This document shows positions 42,382 through 52,802 of a stretch of DNA of 64,000 nt, one piece after another. The first letter of the stretch is position 1. Every line of letters begins with the position of its first letter. Both the position numbers and the translations under genes were made by a program. Origin of the DNA: VRUE01 sp963753585 (GTDB lineage: Bacteria > Actinomycetota > Thermoleophilia > Solirubrobacterales > 70-9); NCBI GenBank assembly GCA_963753585.1, contig CAVWCU010000001.1, forward strand, positions 1,240,001 to 1,304,000. Direction: 5' to 3'. The notes under the pieces are model-generated. The model worked only from the letters and a program-made list of their open reading frames with translations, ran no database searches and was not told the DNA's origin.

Positions 42382-42423
42382 GCCCTGCAACTACTTATTT
42401 CTAGGAGAACCTGGACGGGCGTT

Positions 42424-43180
42424 CTAGAACGTGCCCAGATACCAGTCGACCATCTGGTCGCCGAGAGAGCAGGCCGACGACGCCGCCGAGGGCGAGGAAG
42501 GGCCCGAAGGGGATCGCCTGCTTGCGCGCGCCGGCGCCGTCGCGGGCGATCATCGCCAGGCCGACGAGCGAGCCGGCGAGCAGGGCGACGAGGATCGCCG
42601 GGGCGACGTTGCGGCCGAGGAAGAGGCCCATCGTCGCCGCCAGCTTGACGTCGCCGAGCCCCATCCCGCGCGGGTAGGCGAGCGCCGCGGCGAAGAGCAG
42701 GCCACCGGCCGCGGCGGCGGCGATCGCCCGCTCCGGCAGGCTGCCGGGGTCGCCGGCCGCGGCGATCGCGACGGCCGAGAACCGCGGCGACGATCAGGAT
42801 CTTGTTGGGGATGATCCGCTGCTCGAGGTCGGTCAGCGTCACCGCCATCAGCACGGTGACGAAGACGAGGCCCAGCGCGACTTCCCAGGGCTCGTCCCAG
42901 AGGACCAGCACGGTCGCCGCGTAGAGGGCGCCCAGCGCCAGCTCGGTCGAGCGGGTAGCGCGGCGAGATCGCCGCTCCGCAGCAGCGCGCCCTGCCCCGC
43001 AGCAGCACGCCAGGAGACGACGGGCACGTTGTCGTAGGCGGCGATCTGGGCGCCGCAGGCCGGGCAGCGCGAACGCGGCCCGACGATCGATTCGCCGCGC
43101 GGCACCCGGTGCGCGACCACGGTCACGAAGCTGCCGGCGATCAGCCCCCCGAGGAAGGCGATCGCCGCGGCGGCGGCCAT
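42424..43180 (-). pseudogene. pilD: Prepilin peptidase PilD, several frameshifts in this assembly
   Basis: Starts MAAAAAIAFLGGLIAGSFVTV, then CPACGAQIAAYDNVPVVSW (first CxxC pair). The two catalytic aspartates are in LTDLEQRIIPNK and GMGLGDVKLAA. The pieces lie in different frames with breaks near 43010, 42960, 42785 and 42475; the end GDQMVDWYLGTF stops at TAG 42426-42424. Aspartyl peptidase and N-methylase for the class III signals of the pilins next door. Confidence 0.85.
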
Positions 43181-43182
43181 CG

Positions 43183-44672
43183 CTAGCCCCCGTCGATCGG
43201 GGTGGTGGTGTCGACCTCGATCCGGGTCGGGTAGTTCGGGTGGTCGTACATGACCGGGATCGCTTCGGCGTCGGTGTTGCCGGGGTCGACGCTGAGCGCC
43301 ACGCCGAGCCTGTCGCCGGCCGGAATCGTGTAGGGGGAGCCGCTGAATTCCATCGTCAGCCGCACCTTGGTCCAGGAGTTTCGCGGCCAGAACCCATTTC
43401 CCTCCGGGGTGTAGGTCCAGTAGCGCGGCGCCTCCCGTTTTGTCCTGGAGGATCGAGTCGGTGGCGACCGGCGCTTCGGCCGAGCCCGTTTCGTGGCGTT
43501 TGAAGAGGTAGACGCAGAGCGTGCCGTGGTAGAGGGCGTCGTTGAGCGTCCGCGTGTAGAACTCGAGCGTCACCTTGCCGTTCATCTTGAAGTCGTCGGC
43601 GAGCGGGTCGGTCACCCAGCGGTGGACCTGGGACTCGCGGGTTGACCGTGCCGGTCGGCGTGTAGTGGCAGCCGCTGGTGTCGTCGCGCTTGATCTGCAC
43701 GCCCTTGTCGGTGTCGGGCGTCGGCTCCAGGTAGCCGTCGTTGGCGTAGTCGTAGAGCGGACGGGTTGGCGGGGTCGAGCGGGTCGGGGTCCGGGCGGCG
43801 CGCCGCAGCAGCAGCGCGTCCGGCGCGCCGATCGTCGAACCCGTCTGCGGTCCGCTGGCGCAGGTTCCGAGCGTGTTGTGGAGCAGGTGGTCGCCGGCGA
43901 TCTCCTCGCGTTCCGTCGTGCCGCTCGTCGGCGCAGGGCGTGTCGGTGAGGAAGAACTGCTGCGCGGTCACCGCGCTGCCGGTGTGAGCACCGCCTCCGC
44001 CGCCGCCTTCTCCCCCTTCGCCACCACCGCCGCCCCCTTCGGCGAGCGAGTCGGGGTCGATCGCCTCCGACTGGACTTCGACGTAGCCGCGCTCGGCCGA
44101 CTGGTTGCCGGGCGTGTCGAGCTTGACGGCGACGACGATCTGCTTGTAGTCCTGGAGGCCCGGGCAGAGGTCTTCGGCTTCCACGGCTTTCCGGGCAGCT
44201 CGGGTCGTTGCGCCAGACCACGTAGCGGTAGAGCTTGCCGGTGATGTCGCCGCTCTCGAACGGGAACGGGCCCGGCGTGACGACTCCCCCTTCGACGATG
44301 CCGCCGCCGTAGAGCTCGCGTTCGTTGACGACCATCGTCGCGTATTCGCTCGGCGGGTCGCGCTGCAGGGCGAAGGTCCCGTTGACGACCCGGTAGTCGG
44401 GGTTGAGCGCGCTGGTCGCGTGCTGCGGCGTCGTCCGTCATCGCCAGTTCGTCGTAGGAGAGGCTGTGCAGCTTCTCGAGCTCCTGCTGGGCCTGGTTGA
44501 GCGCGACCTGGGTCGCCTTCGCCCGCTGGCCGTTGCGCACGGTCGAGGCGAGCACGCCGAAGGTCGCCATCGAGGCGATCGCCAGGATCAGCGCGGCGAC
44601 CAGCACCTCGATGATCGTCAGACCCGCCTCCTCGCGGGCGCCACCGGTTCTAGCTGCGATCCAGGAGAGCAT
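43183..44672 (-). pseudogene. Prepilin-like protein with long exported domain, multiple frameshifts
   Basis: Class III leader EEAG-LTIIEVLVAALILAIA from ATG 44672, with Glu at +5. The following exported domain continues through several frames (NERELYGGGIVEGGVVTPG, LYRYVVWRNDPSCPE, DYKQIVVAVKLDTPGNQSAE, FKMNGKVTLEFYTRTLNDAL, AGDRLGVALSVDPGNTDAEA). At least five breaks occur between 44430 and 43430. It is probably a PulJ/PilW-size minor pilin with an unusual C-terminal beta domain. ATG overlaps the previous stop. Confidence 0.7.
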
Positions 44673-45292
44673 CAGCCGGTGAAGGTCGCGGTGCGCAGGC
44701 TGGCGCCGTCGGAGACGGTCAGCGCGCTGGGGCCGCTCGGGTTGGGGACGTTGAGGGTGACGCCGACGTAGGTCGGCGCCGTGCCGGATTTCGCCGGCCC
44801 GCAGTCGGTCGGGTCTTCTTCGGCGCTGGGGACGAAGCAGAAGACGCTCGATGAGTCGATGCCGGTGACGATCGTCGTCGTCGACCCTCCCGTGGTCGCT
44901 TCCAGGGCACGCTCGGTCCGGGTGCAGGAGGTGGTCGTGCAGCTGTAGATGATCTGGCACTGGATCGCCGGCGTGGAGGAGCTGGTCGGGACCGCGCCGC
45001 CGCAGGCGGTGCGCCTGACCCGGGCTACGAAGGAGACGGAGTTCGTCGCCGATGTCGTAACGCTGACGCCGTTGCGGATCTCCCGCGTCATCCGGTCGAG
45101 CTGCCAGCGGGCGGTGGTGACGTTCTGGGCCCGCTTGCTCAGCTCCGGCTGGCTGGCGCACGGCGCTGATCAGCATCGAGGTCGCTCCGCCGACGAGCGA
45201 CGATGCTCATCGCGGCCGCGACGAGGAGCTCGACCAGGGTCATCCCGGCCTCGCCGTCACCGACCGCGAGCCGCCTGCGCAGCGCGCCTCAT
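44672..45292 (-). pseudogene. Minor pilin (PulJ/PilW-like), frameshifts near the 5' end
   Basis: Leader GEAG-MTLVELLVAAAMSIV near 45240, then a break, then RMTREIRNGVSVTTSATNSVSF, typical of PulJ-type pseudopilins (LxxxIR). Cys-rich C-terminal part: YSCTTTSCTRTE, FCFVPSAEEDPTDCG. Frame breaks near 45280, 45195 and 45165. ATG 45292 overlaps the upstream stop. Confidence 0.7.
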
Positions 45293-47633
45293 CGCTCCAC
45301 CAGCTTGAACCTGCGCTTCGCCGGCGTGCTCTCGACGGTGCCGGCGGCGTTGACCGCCATGACCTTGAGCACGTGCTTGCCGCGACTCAGCCGCTTCAGC
45401 CGCAGCGGCGAGCAGCACCCCTTCCAGGCCTGGCGGTCGAGCTTGCAGCGGAACCTGGTTCCCGGCTGGCCGGTCGAGTCGGTGAAGCGGAAGACCGGGC
45501 GGCGGGCGCGCGTCTTCGCCGCCGGGGCGAAGGTGATCCGGGTGTGCGGGGCGACGTAGGCGAAGCCGACCTGATCCGGAGCCGAGCTCCGTTGCCGCCC
45601 GAGCCGCCGAGCCGGACCCGCCCGAACCGGATCCGCCGCCGCCGGTGCTGAGCTCTGATGGGTATAGGTGACCGGACTGGAGCAGAACGAGACGAAGCCT
45701 TCGGCTTCCGCCGTCGCCCAGAAGCTCGTCGACCGAGTCTGTCGTCGACGCTGACGCCGATCCCGGGTTCGGCAAGCTGCTCCGCGCTGCCGTGGGCAAC
45801 CGGTTCGCCCGAGCAGTTCGAGGTCGTGTAGATCTTGACCGTGGCGCCGGCTTCGGCCTGTCCGAAGATCTTCGGCGTGGTCGAGGCAGCGGGCGAGGCC
45901 GGGTTCGTGCCTTCAGCTCGGGCGTCGGCGGGCCCAGTTCGAGGTCGGGCGAGTTGCCGGTCGAGACCAGCCGGGTCACCTCTTCGCCCGGCGATTCGCC
46001 GAGAGCGCGCTCGTAGACGTCGACCTCGTTGTCGCCGTCTTCCAGCGTGAACCGCTCGAAGGTGGTGAAGAAGACGTGCGCCCCGTCGACCGAGGCGTCG
46101 ACGAAGGTGGCGCCGCAGTTGCCTTTTTTCAGCGGGCAGTAGCTGGGCGAGGTCGTGACCAGGCCCGTCGCTTCGCCGGGGACGTCGCGGGCGTAGATGT
46201 CGTCTTCGCTGTCGGGGTCTTCAGCCGAGAGTTTCTCGACGCTGGTGAAGACGACGCGGGAGACGTCGCCGGAGGCGCGGTTGAAGCGGGCGTCGGCGGC
46301 CCCGTTGCCGCAACCCCCGCAGCCGGGGTCGGCACGGGAGACGAGGGTCGGCGCACCGCCGCCGACTTCCTGCTCGTAGATGTCGACGCTGCCGTCGGTA
46401 TCGGCGCCGGAGAGCTGCTCGGCGGTGCTGAAGACGACCGTTTCCGCGTCATCGCTGACGGCGTCGAAGGTCGCGCCGCAGGCGCTCGCGCAGGCGGCGG
46501 GGGTGACCAGGCTGTGCGTCCCCCCGGTCCACTCGTAGATGTCGTTGGCGCCGTCGGCGTCTTCGCCGGCAAGCGACTCGGCGGTGGTGAAGAAGACATG
46601 GGTGCCGTCGGCTGGTTGCGGCGGAGAAGCTCGCGGTCAGCGTCGTCGGCTCTCCCCCTGAGATCAGCCTGGTCGGACCGCCGGGCAGGTCGCGCGAGTA
46701 GACGTCGGTGGCGGAGTCTTCGTCGACTGGAAGCAGAGCCTCGTCGGTGGTGAAGAAGACCCTCGTCCCGTCGCCGGAGCTTTCCTGGAAGACCGGTACG
46801 GCGCCGCTGTCGCCACAGGCCGGGCAGGCTTCTTCGCCGCGCGAGACCAGCGCCGTCGCGGCGCCTTCCAGGTCGCGGGCGTAGATGTCGACGGCGCCGT
46901 CTGCGTCGGCGGCGAGGAGCGGCTCGGCGGTGGTGAAGTAGGCCCAGGACCCGTCCGGGGAGATCCCGCGCAGGGAGGCGTCGAGGGCGCCGTTGCCCCC
47001 GGCCGAGACGAGGCTCGTCGTTTCGGCGGACGAGCTTGCGCCGGTAGACGTCGAAGGAGGTGTCGGTGTCGCCGGCGACCAGCCTCTCGTCGGTGACGAA
47101 GAAGGCCTCGCCACCGTCGGTGCTGGCCCTGGCGAAGTCGGCGTCGAAGGCGCCGTTGCCGCAGCCCGGCGGGCAGCCCGCTTCGCCACGGGTGACGAGG
47201 GCAGTCGTCGCCCAACTCGAGGTCGCGCATGTAGACGTCGGCGCGGAGATCGGTGTCGGCTTCGACCAGCGACTCGTCGGTCGAGAAGAAGACCTTGGTC
47301 CCGTCGCCGCTGGCCTGCTCGAAGGTGGCATGGTGGGCGTCGTTGCCGCCGGCCGGCCCGAGCGAGACCTAGCGGGTGACATAGGCGCCGACCGTTTCGT
47401 CGAAGGAGCGCGCGTAGATGTCGCGCTTGGTGTCGGTGTCGCCGGGAACGAGCTGCTCGTCGGTTTCGAAGAAGGCGACCTCGCCGTCGGCCGAGGCGCC
47501 CTTGTAGATCGCGGGCGCGGCGAGGGCCGTCGCGGCGAGCGAGAAGGCTCGCGGCGAGAGCCGCCAGCCCAGCCGCCGCGAAGCGGGAGGCACGGGGAGC
47601 GAAGCAGGAGGCTTGTGTCGGCTCAGCCGGCAT
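45289..47633 (-). pseudogene. Exported nine-repeat (PD40/beta-propeller-like) protein with Ig-like end, many frameshifts
   Basis: Signal-peptide-like start (ASRFAAAGLAALAASLL) from ATG 47633. About nine ~55-residue repeats follow with consensus DGxxVFFxTxExLxxxDxDxxxDxYxRxL, for example SGDGTRVFFTTDEALLPVDE. The C-terminus is an Ig-like domain (PVFRFTDSTGQPGTRFRCKL, GKHVLKVMAVNAAGT). Breaks occur roughly every 150-400 nt, plus one in-frame TAG at 47371-47369. Cys pairs (CPACGDSG, CGGCGNG) recur between blades. It could be a pilus-tip or surface adhesin; this is inference from context. Confidence 0.7.
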
Positions 47634-47698
47634 CGTTGCTGTATCGGTTGGGATCGGCCATTCGTTTAGGCGTGAGCACCGAGACCTGGCCGAAAGAG

Positions 47699-47728
47699 CG
47701 AGGGGCGGGCCGACCGGCCCGCCCCTCG
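47699..47728 (-). terminator. Strong hairpin after the major pilin gene
   Basis: CGAGGGGCGGGCCG (47699-47712) and its exact complement at 47715-47728 form a 13-14 bp stem, 40 nt after the pilin stop. On the minus strand CTCTTTC follows. It probably lowers read-through from the highly expressed pilin into the downstream genes. Confidence 0.6.
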
Positions 47729-47768
47729 GCACTCATGCTTGGCTAGGCCAAAGCGGTTGACTACGGTT

Positions 47769-48249
47769 CTACTTCGCCGCCGCCGCCTTCGCCTTCGGAG
47801 CCGTCCCAGACTTCAGTCTCGGGACAGCCGCCCTCACCACCTGTGGTGCAGGGGAAGGACAGGTCCCGGCATCGTTTTCGACAGTGAACTGCTGGTTTTC
47901 GTTGCTGCCTTCAATCGTGATCGTGTAGCTGTCGGCGGCCACCTTCGAGGTCACGTGAAAGCCGCGCTGCTGAGAGTCGGCTCGATGCCGATCAGGTCGT
48001 CTTCGTTCGCCTGGTGTACGTCCCGTTGTCGGTGAAGTACGTCTCCATAGCAACCTGAGCGCTGTGTGCGTACTCCTTGGCCTTGGCGTCGCCGGCCTTG
48101 TCCTTCTGGTTGAAGAAGGCGGGCAGCGCGATCGCGGCCAGGATTCCGAGGATGAGCATGACGACGAGGAGCTCGATCAGCGTGAAGCCGGCCTCGCTGT
48201 CGCCGTTGAGCCGGGCGCCAACCTTGGCCCGGAGATTCTGGAGAAACAT
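47769..48249 (-). pseudogene. pilA: Major type IV pilin, two frameshifts in this assembly
   Basis: MFLQNLRAKVGARLNGDSEAG then FTLIELLVVMLILGIL: class III signal cleaved after Gly21, Phe at +1, Glu at +5. The body (AYHSAQ-type helix, METYFTDNGTYT) breaks near 48010 and 47960; the frames rejoin as ANEDDLIGIEP, then FHVTSKVAADSYTITIEGSN, with a single Cys and a Lys/Ala tail. Total 481 nt. Downstream of a c-di-GMP-I riboswitch and an AGGAGG site. Assigned pilA because it is the best leader next to pilC. Confidence 0.85.
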
Positions 48250-48319
48250 TAGTGACCTCCTATGGTCCTAATCGTTTGCGCCAGAGCCCCGTCGCATGAA
48301 GCCACGTGGTGTCTGTCGA

Positions 48320-48407
48320 CCCCGGTGGTAGCCCGGCCGGCTCCCGCAAAGGAGCCCCGCAAGCTTTGCGCCCCCGCCTCACAGCGGGTTTGCCTTTGGC
48401 ACCGAGG
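48320..48407 (-). promoter_or_regulatory. Cyclic di-GMP-I (GEMM) riboswitch upstream of pilin
   Basis: On the minus strand: P1 CCUCGGUG (48407-48400) pairs with CACCGGGG (48327-48320). Inside are AGGCAAACC, a CCGC-hairpin closed by a GUGA (GNRA) tetraloop, GGGCGCAAAGC, a second GGGCUCC/GGGAGCC arm, and GGGCUACC as receptor side. Order and spacing match the GEMM-I consensus (GGCAAACC ... GACGCAAAGC ... GGGUUACC). The pilin ATG is 70 nt downstream. One key ACGC is GCGC, so it may be a variant class. Confidence 0.75.
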
Positions 48408-48544
48408 CACTGGCAGATTCATCACCCTCCCCTAATCGACCGTCACCCGGAACCCTTGATCCCCGAAACTAGGACTTCATCCCCCCAAAACTCGGGCTCT
48501 GAGGCTTATCTCCGGCCGAGCAGCGGATAACCGGTCAACCCGCG

Positions 48545-49790
48545 CTAGCGGATCTTGTCGTAGAGGGCGAAGATCGGCAGGTACATCGCGATCACGATGA
48601 AGCCGACGATGCCGCCGACGAAGACGATCATCAGCGGCTCGATCAGCGCCGTCAGGGCCTTGATCTTGGCGTCGACCTCGGCCTCGTAGAAGTCGGCGAC
48701 CTTGGAGAGCATGTGCTCGAGCTGGCCGGTTTCCTCGCCGACGGCGACCATGTGGCCGACCATCGGCGGGAAGATCGGGGCCTGTTCGATCGGGCCGGCG
48801 AGAGAGCCGCCTCGCTTGACCGAGGCGTAGACCTCCTCCATCGCCTGCTCGAGCACGATGTTGCCCGCCGTGTCCCCGGTCAGCTGGATCGACTGCAGCA
48901 TCGGCACGCCGGCCGCGACCGAGCCCGAGAAGGTGCGCGACCAGCGGGCCAGGGCGATTTTCTGGATCACGTCGCCGATTTTGAAGGGGAGGCGGAGGAG
49001 GAAACGGTCCCAGGCTTCTTTGCCGCGCTCGGTGCGCTTCCAGCGGAAGAAGAGGATCACCGCGACGATCATCGCCGGGAAGGTGATGAACCAGTAGCCG
49101 GTGATCGCGTCGGACGCCATCACGCAGACCTGGGTCGGCAGCGGCAGCGAGGTGTCCGCTTCCGGGTTTTCGGCGCCGATCTCTTCGAAGATGCCGACGA
49201 AGACCGGGATGATGAAGGTGACGACGGCGAGCAGGACGACGGCGGCGAAGCCGAAGACCAGAGTCGGGTACATCATCGCCGATTTGACCTGGCGCCGCAG
49301 GGCGTCGGTCTTCTCGACCTGGAAGGCGATCCGGTCGAGCGCGCTCTCCAGCTGCCCCGACTGCTCTCCGGCAGCGGACCATCGCCAGGAAGAGCTTGTC
49401 GAAGACCTCGGGGTGGCGCGCCATCGCCTGCTCGAGCGTGCTGCCGGCCTCGACGTCGGCGCGCAGGCCGGCGACGGCGTCGCGGATCCGTTCGTCCTGG
49501 CACTGTTCCTCGAGCGTGTGCAGCGTGCGCAGCATCGGCATCCCCGAGGCGACCAGAGTCGCGAACTGGCGCGAGAAGACGGCCAGCTCGCGCTGGTCCA
49601 CCTTCTTCCAGCTGCGGAAGACGTTCTCGAGCTTGAACGGCTCGCTCTTCTCGCTGACGTCGAGGACGATCAGCCCACGCTGGCGCAACTGCTCGCCGAC
49701 CTGGGCCTTGGACTCGGCCTCGATCTCGCCCGCGGTGGCGGCACCCCCGACGTCCATCGCCCGGAAGGCGAATGTGGTCGCTCCCGCCAT
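48545..49790 (-). CDS. pilC: PilC inner-membrane platform protein, one frameshift
   Basis: GspF/PilC family. N-part: TFAFRAMDVGGAATAGEIEAES and LAVFSRQFATLVASGMPML. After the break near 49380 (LFLAMVRC...) it continues QLESALDRIAFQVEKTDALRR and the membrane segments VLLAVVTFIIPVFVGIFEEI and LMIVFVGGIVGFIVIAMYLP. Two copies of the GspF domain are seen, as normal. Length 3n+1. It completes the pilB-pilT-pilC order. Confidence 0.9.
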
Positions 49791-49793
49791 CGC

Positions 49794-50954
49794 CTAAGCC
49801 CCCTGGGTGTAAGCGGGCGGCGGTGGTGCCGAAGGTACCGGGGCCTGCATCGCCCCATTGCCCGCCAAGGCCACCGGTGCTGCCGGGGCATCGCCGCTCA
49901 GCAGCCGCTTCAGCTCCTCGGGCACGGAGGAGCGCTGTTCGGCCAGCGAGCGGGTGATCTTCCCCGTCCGCACCAGGCGCACCAGGTCGGCGTCCATGGT
50001 CTGCATCCCAACCGCGCCCGAGGTCTGCACGGCGGCGTAGATCTGGTGGGTCTTGCCCTCGCGGATCAGGTTGCGGATCGCCGGGGTCGGCACCAGCACC
50101 TCGCAGGCGACGACCCGGCCGAGGCCGTCGGAGGTGGGCAGGAGCTGCTGGGTGACGATCCCCTGCAGGGCGATCGAGAGCTGGGTGCGCACCTGGCCCT
50201 GCTGCTGGGGCGGGAAGACGTCGATGATCCGGTCGACCGTCTGCGCGGTCGACTGGGTGTGCAGGGTGGCGAAGACGAGGTGGCCGGTCTCGGCAGCGGT
50301 CAGCGCGGTGGAGATCGTCTCCAAGTCGCGCATCTCGCCGACGAGGATCACGTCGGGGTCCTCTCGCAGGGCGGCGCGCAGGCCGAGAGAGAAGTCCTCG
50401 GCGTCGGCGCCGACCTCGCGCTGGTTGACGATCGAGCGTTTGTGCTGGTGCAGGAACTCGATCGGGTCCTCGATCGTGAGGATGTGGTCCTGGCGCTCGC
50501 AGTTGATCACGTCGATCATCGAGGCAAGGGTCGTCGACTTGCCCGAGCCGGTCGGGCCGGTGACGAGGACGAAGCCGCGCGGTTTGGCGGCCAGCTCGCG
50601 CAGCACCTGGGGTACGCCGAGCGAGTCGAGCGCCGGGATGTCCTGCGGCACAAGACGGAAGGCGGCGCTAACCGCGCCGCGCTGGAAGAAGCAGTTGACG
50701 CGGAAGCGGGCAACACCCGGGATCGCGTAGGCGAAGTCGAGCTGCTTTTTGTTCTCGAAGCGCTTGCGCTGGTCCTCGTTGAGGATGCTGAAGACGACCT
50801 CGCGAGTCTCCTGGCTGCTCAGCACCGGGAAGCCCTCCATCGGCACGATCTTGCCCCTGTCGCGGATCGCCGGCGGGGAGCCGGCGGTCAGGTGCACGTC
50901 GGAGGCCCTGACCTCGACCATGTGGCCGAGCACCTCGGAGAAATCGAAGTCCAT
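49794..50954 (-). CDS. pilT: PilT retraction ATPase
   Basis: 386 residues, intact. Walker A is GPTGSGKSTT; the Asp and His boxes are VGEMRDLETI and VFATLHTQSTAQTVDRIIDV; AGSPPAIRDRG is at the N-terminus. The ~40-residue C-terminal tail is Pro/Ala-rich. A hexameric motor that disassembles pili. It sits between pilB and pilC, 3 nt from pilC. A paralogue lies at 55124-56240. Confidence 0.95.
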   Translation of the reverse strand: MDFDFSEVLGHMVEVRASDVHLTAGSPPAIRDRGKIVPMEGFPVLSSQETREVVFSILNEDQRKRFENKKQLDFAYAIPGVARFRVNCFFQRGAVSAAFRLVPQDIPALDSLGVPQVLRELAAKPRGFVLVTGPTGSGKSTTLASMIDVINCERQDHILTIEDPIEFLHQHKRSIVNQREVGADAEDFSLGLRAALREDPDVILVGEMRDLETISTALTAAETGHLVFATLHTQSTAQTVDRIIDVFPPQQQGQVRTQLSIALQGIVTQQLLPTSDGLGRVVACEVLVPTPAIRNLIREGKTHQIYAAVQTSGAVGMQTMDADLVRLVRTGKITRSLAEQRSSVPEELKRLLSGDAPAAPVALAGNGAMQAPVPSAPPPPAYTQGA

Positions 50955-51002
50955 GAGCCCTAGATCGTCCTCTCGGCCCGATTCCTTGAGACCGGCAGGC
51001 GC

Positions 51003-52802
51003 TCAGGCAGTGACACGGATGACCTCCTCGAGGCTGGTGAGGCCGCCGCGGACCTTCTCGAGCCCGTCCTCACGCAAGGTCAGCATGCCCTCCTCACGGG
51101 CAACGGCGGCGATCTCGGCCTCGGGGTCCTGGGCGACGACCATCTCTTTGATCCGCTCGCTCAGCGCCATCACCGAGTAGAGGCCGACCCGTCCTTTGTA
51201 GCCGCTCTGGCTGCAGCGCGAGCAGCCGACCGGCTCGTAGGCCTCGAGGCCGCCGCCAACGCGGATCTCAGCGTCAGCGAGCGCCTGCGGCGGCACGATC
51301 GTGCGCCGCTTGCAGTGGCTGCAGAGCTTGCGCGCCAGCCGCTGGGCGACGACGCAGTCGACGGCGGAGGCAGTGAGGAAGGCCTCGATCCCCATCTTGG
51401 TCAGGCGGGTGATCGCGCCCGGGGCGTCGTTGGTGTGCAGCGTGGTCAGCATCATGTGGCCGGTCAGCGCCGCCTCGATCGCGATCCGGGCGGTCTCGCC
51501 GTCGCGGATCTCGCCGACCATGACGATGTCGGGGTCGGCACGAAGGATCGAACGCAGGCCGGTGGCGAAGTCGAGCCCGGCCTTGCGGTTGACGTTGATC
51601 TGGTTGATCCCTGCGAGCCGGTACTCGACCGGGTCCTCGATCGTGATGATCTTCTTCTCGACTTCGTTGAGGTCCTGCAGCGCTGCGTAGAGGGTCGTCG
51701 ACTTTCCCGAGCCGGTCGGGCCGGTGACGAGGACGGCGCCGTAGGCCTGGTGGAAGGAGCCCTCGAAGCGCTCGCGGGCAGAGCCGGCCATGCCGAGGTC
51801 GTCCAGCGAGCGCTGGGCGTTGTCTTTGTCGAGGATGCGGATCGTCGCCCCCTCGCCGCGTTGGGTCGGCAGGGTGGTGATACGAAGGTCGACACGGCGG
51901 TCCTCGACGGTGATGCCGACCCGGCCGTCCTGCGGCACCCGCTTCTCGGCGATGTTGAGGTCGCTCATGATCTTGATCCGCGAGACGACCGCGTTGACCA
52001 TCCGCTTCGGCACGTGGGCCGCCTCGCGCAACACACCGTCGATGCGGAAGCGGACTCGCATCTCGTCCTCGCCCGGCTCGAAGTGCACGTCGGAGGCCCC
52101 CTCCCCCACCGCCTGCCCGAGGATGCTGTAGACGAGCTTGATCACCGGCGCGTCCTCGGCGCCGACCTCCATCTCGGTGACCTCGGCCAGCTCGTCCTCG
52201 GCTTCGGCCTCACCTTCGGTGACCGCCTCGCTGACGGCGCTCTGCAGCGTGTTGAGGCGGCCGACCAGGGCCTCGATGTCCTCCTCCGGGGCGACGGCCA
52301 CGCGGCAGTCGAGCCCAGTGGCGATCTGGATGTCGTCGACGGCGAGGACGTTGGTCGGATCTGCCATCGCGACGATCAGCGTTTCCTTGTCGACGAAGCC
52401 GACGGGAAGGGCTTGGTAGCGACGCGCGGTATTGACCGTGATCAGGTTGGCAGCCGCCATGTCGACCTGGAAGGTGGTGAGGTCGATGTGGTCGAGCCCG
52501 TAGCGCTCGGCAACGGCGCGCGAGAGCTGGTCGGCGTCGATCGCCCCCTGGTCCAGCAACAGCCGCTCCGGCGGCATGCCGGCCGTGCGCGCCTCTTCGA
52601 TCGCCTGCCGGGCGCGCTCTTCGGGGACGTAACCGAGATCGACCAGGACGTCGGTGACGAAGCCACTGGAGCGCCCACGGGCGACGGGCGGCGTCAGCCC
52701 CGGCGTGCCGCCGGCCTCAGGCTCCAGCGCCGGTGCGGTCGAGTCGCCAGATTCGGGGACCGGCCGCAGATGGCTGGGGAAGTCCCGCGAGTCCATGCTC
52801 AC
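51003..52802 (-). CDS. pilB: PilB/GspE extension ATPase
   Basis: 599 residues, intact. The N-terminal MshEN-type domain (about 50-180) is followed by GspE-N. Walker A is GPTGSGKSTT, with VGEIRDGETARIA and a C-terminal zinc site (CSHCKRR and CSRCSQSGYKGRVGLY). Hexameric motor for pilus extension. MshEN domains of this class can bind c-di-GMP, a second possible route of control beside the riboswitch; whether this one does is unknown. Start GTG 52802, overlapping the previous gene by 4 nt. Confidence 0.95.
   Translation of the reverse strand: MSMDSRDFPSHLRPVPESGDSTAPALEPEAGGTPGLTPPVARGRSSGFVTDVLVDLGYVPEERARQAIEEARTAGMPPERLLLDQGAIDADQLSRAVAERYGLDHIDLTTFQVDMAAANLITVNTARRYQALPVGFVDKETLIVAMADPTNVLAVDDIQIATGLDCRVAVAPEEDIEALVGRLNTLQSAVSEAVTEGEAEAEDELAEVTEMEVGAEDAPVIKLVYSILGQAVGEGASDVHFEPGEDEMRVRFRIDGVLREAAHVPKRMVNAVVSRIKIMSDLNIAEKRVPQDGRVGITVEDRRVDLRITTLPTQRGEGATIRILDKDNAQRSLDDLGMAGSARERFEGSFHQAYGAVLVTGPTGSGKSTTLYAALQDLNEVEKKIITIEDPVEYRLAGINQINVNRKAGLDFATGLRSILRADPDIVMVGEIRDGETARIAIEAALTGHMMLTTLHTNDAPGAITRLTKMGIEAFLTASAVDCVVAQRLARKLCSHCKRRTIVPPQALADAEIRVGGGLEAYEPVGCSRCSQSGYKGRVGLYSVMALSERIKEMVVAQDPEAEIAAVAREEGMLTLREDGLEKVRGGLTSLEEVIRVTA

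Noticed and set aside
42312..42423. Second riboswitch upstream of pilM
   Set aside because: It contains GGGCGAAAGG and hairpins but lacks the CAAACC and CGCAAAGC blocks of GEMM-I. Only a weak terminator-like hairpin is supported.
52660..52760. Fifth copy of palindrome family 2 in the pilB N-terminal region
   Set aside because: It has GCGACGGGCGGCGTC-like sequence and a Pro-rich translation but lacks complementary ends.
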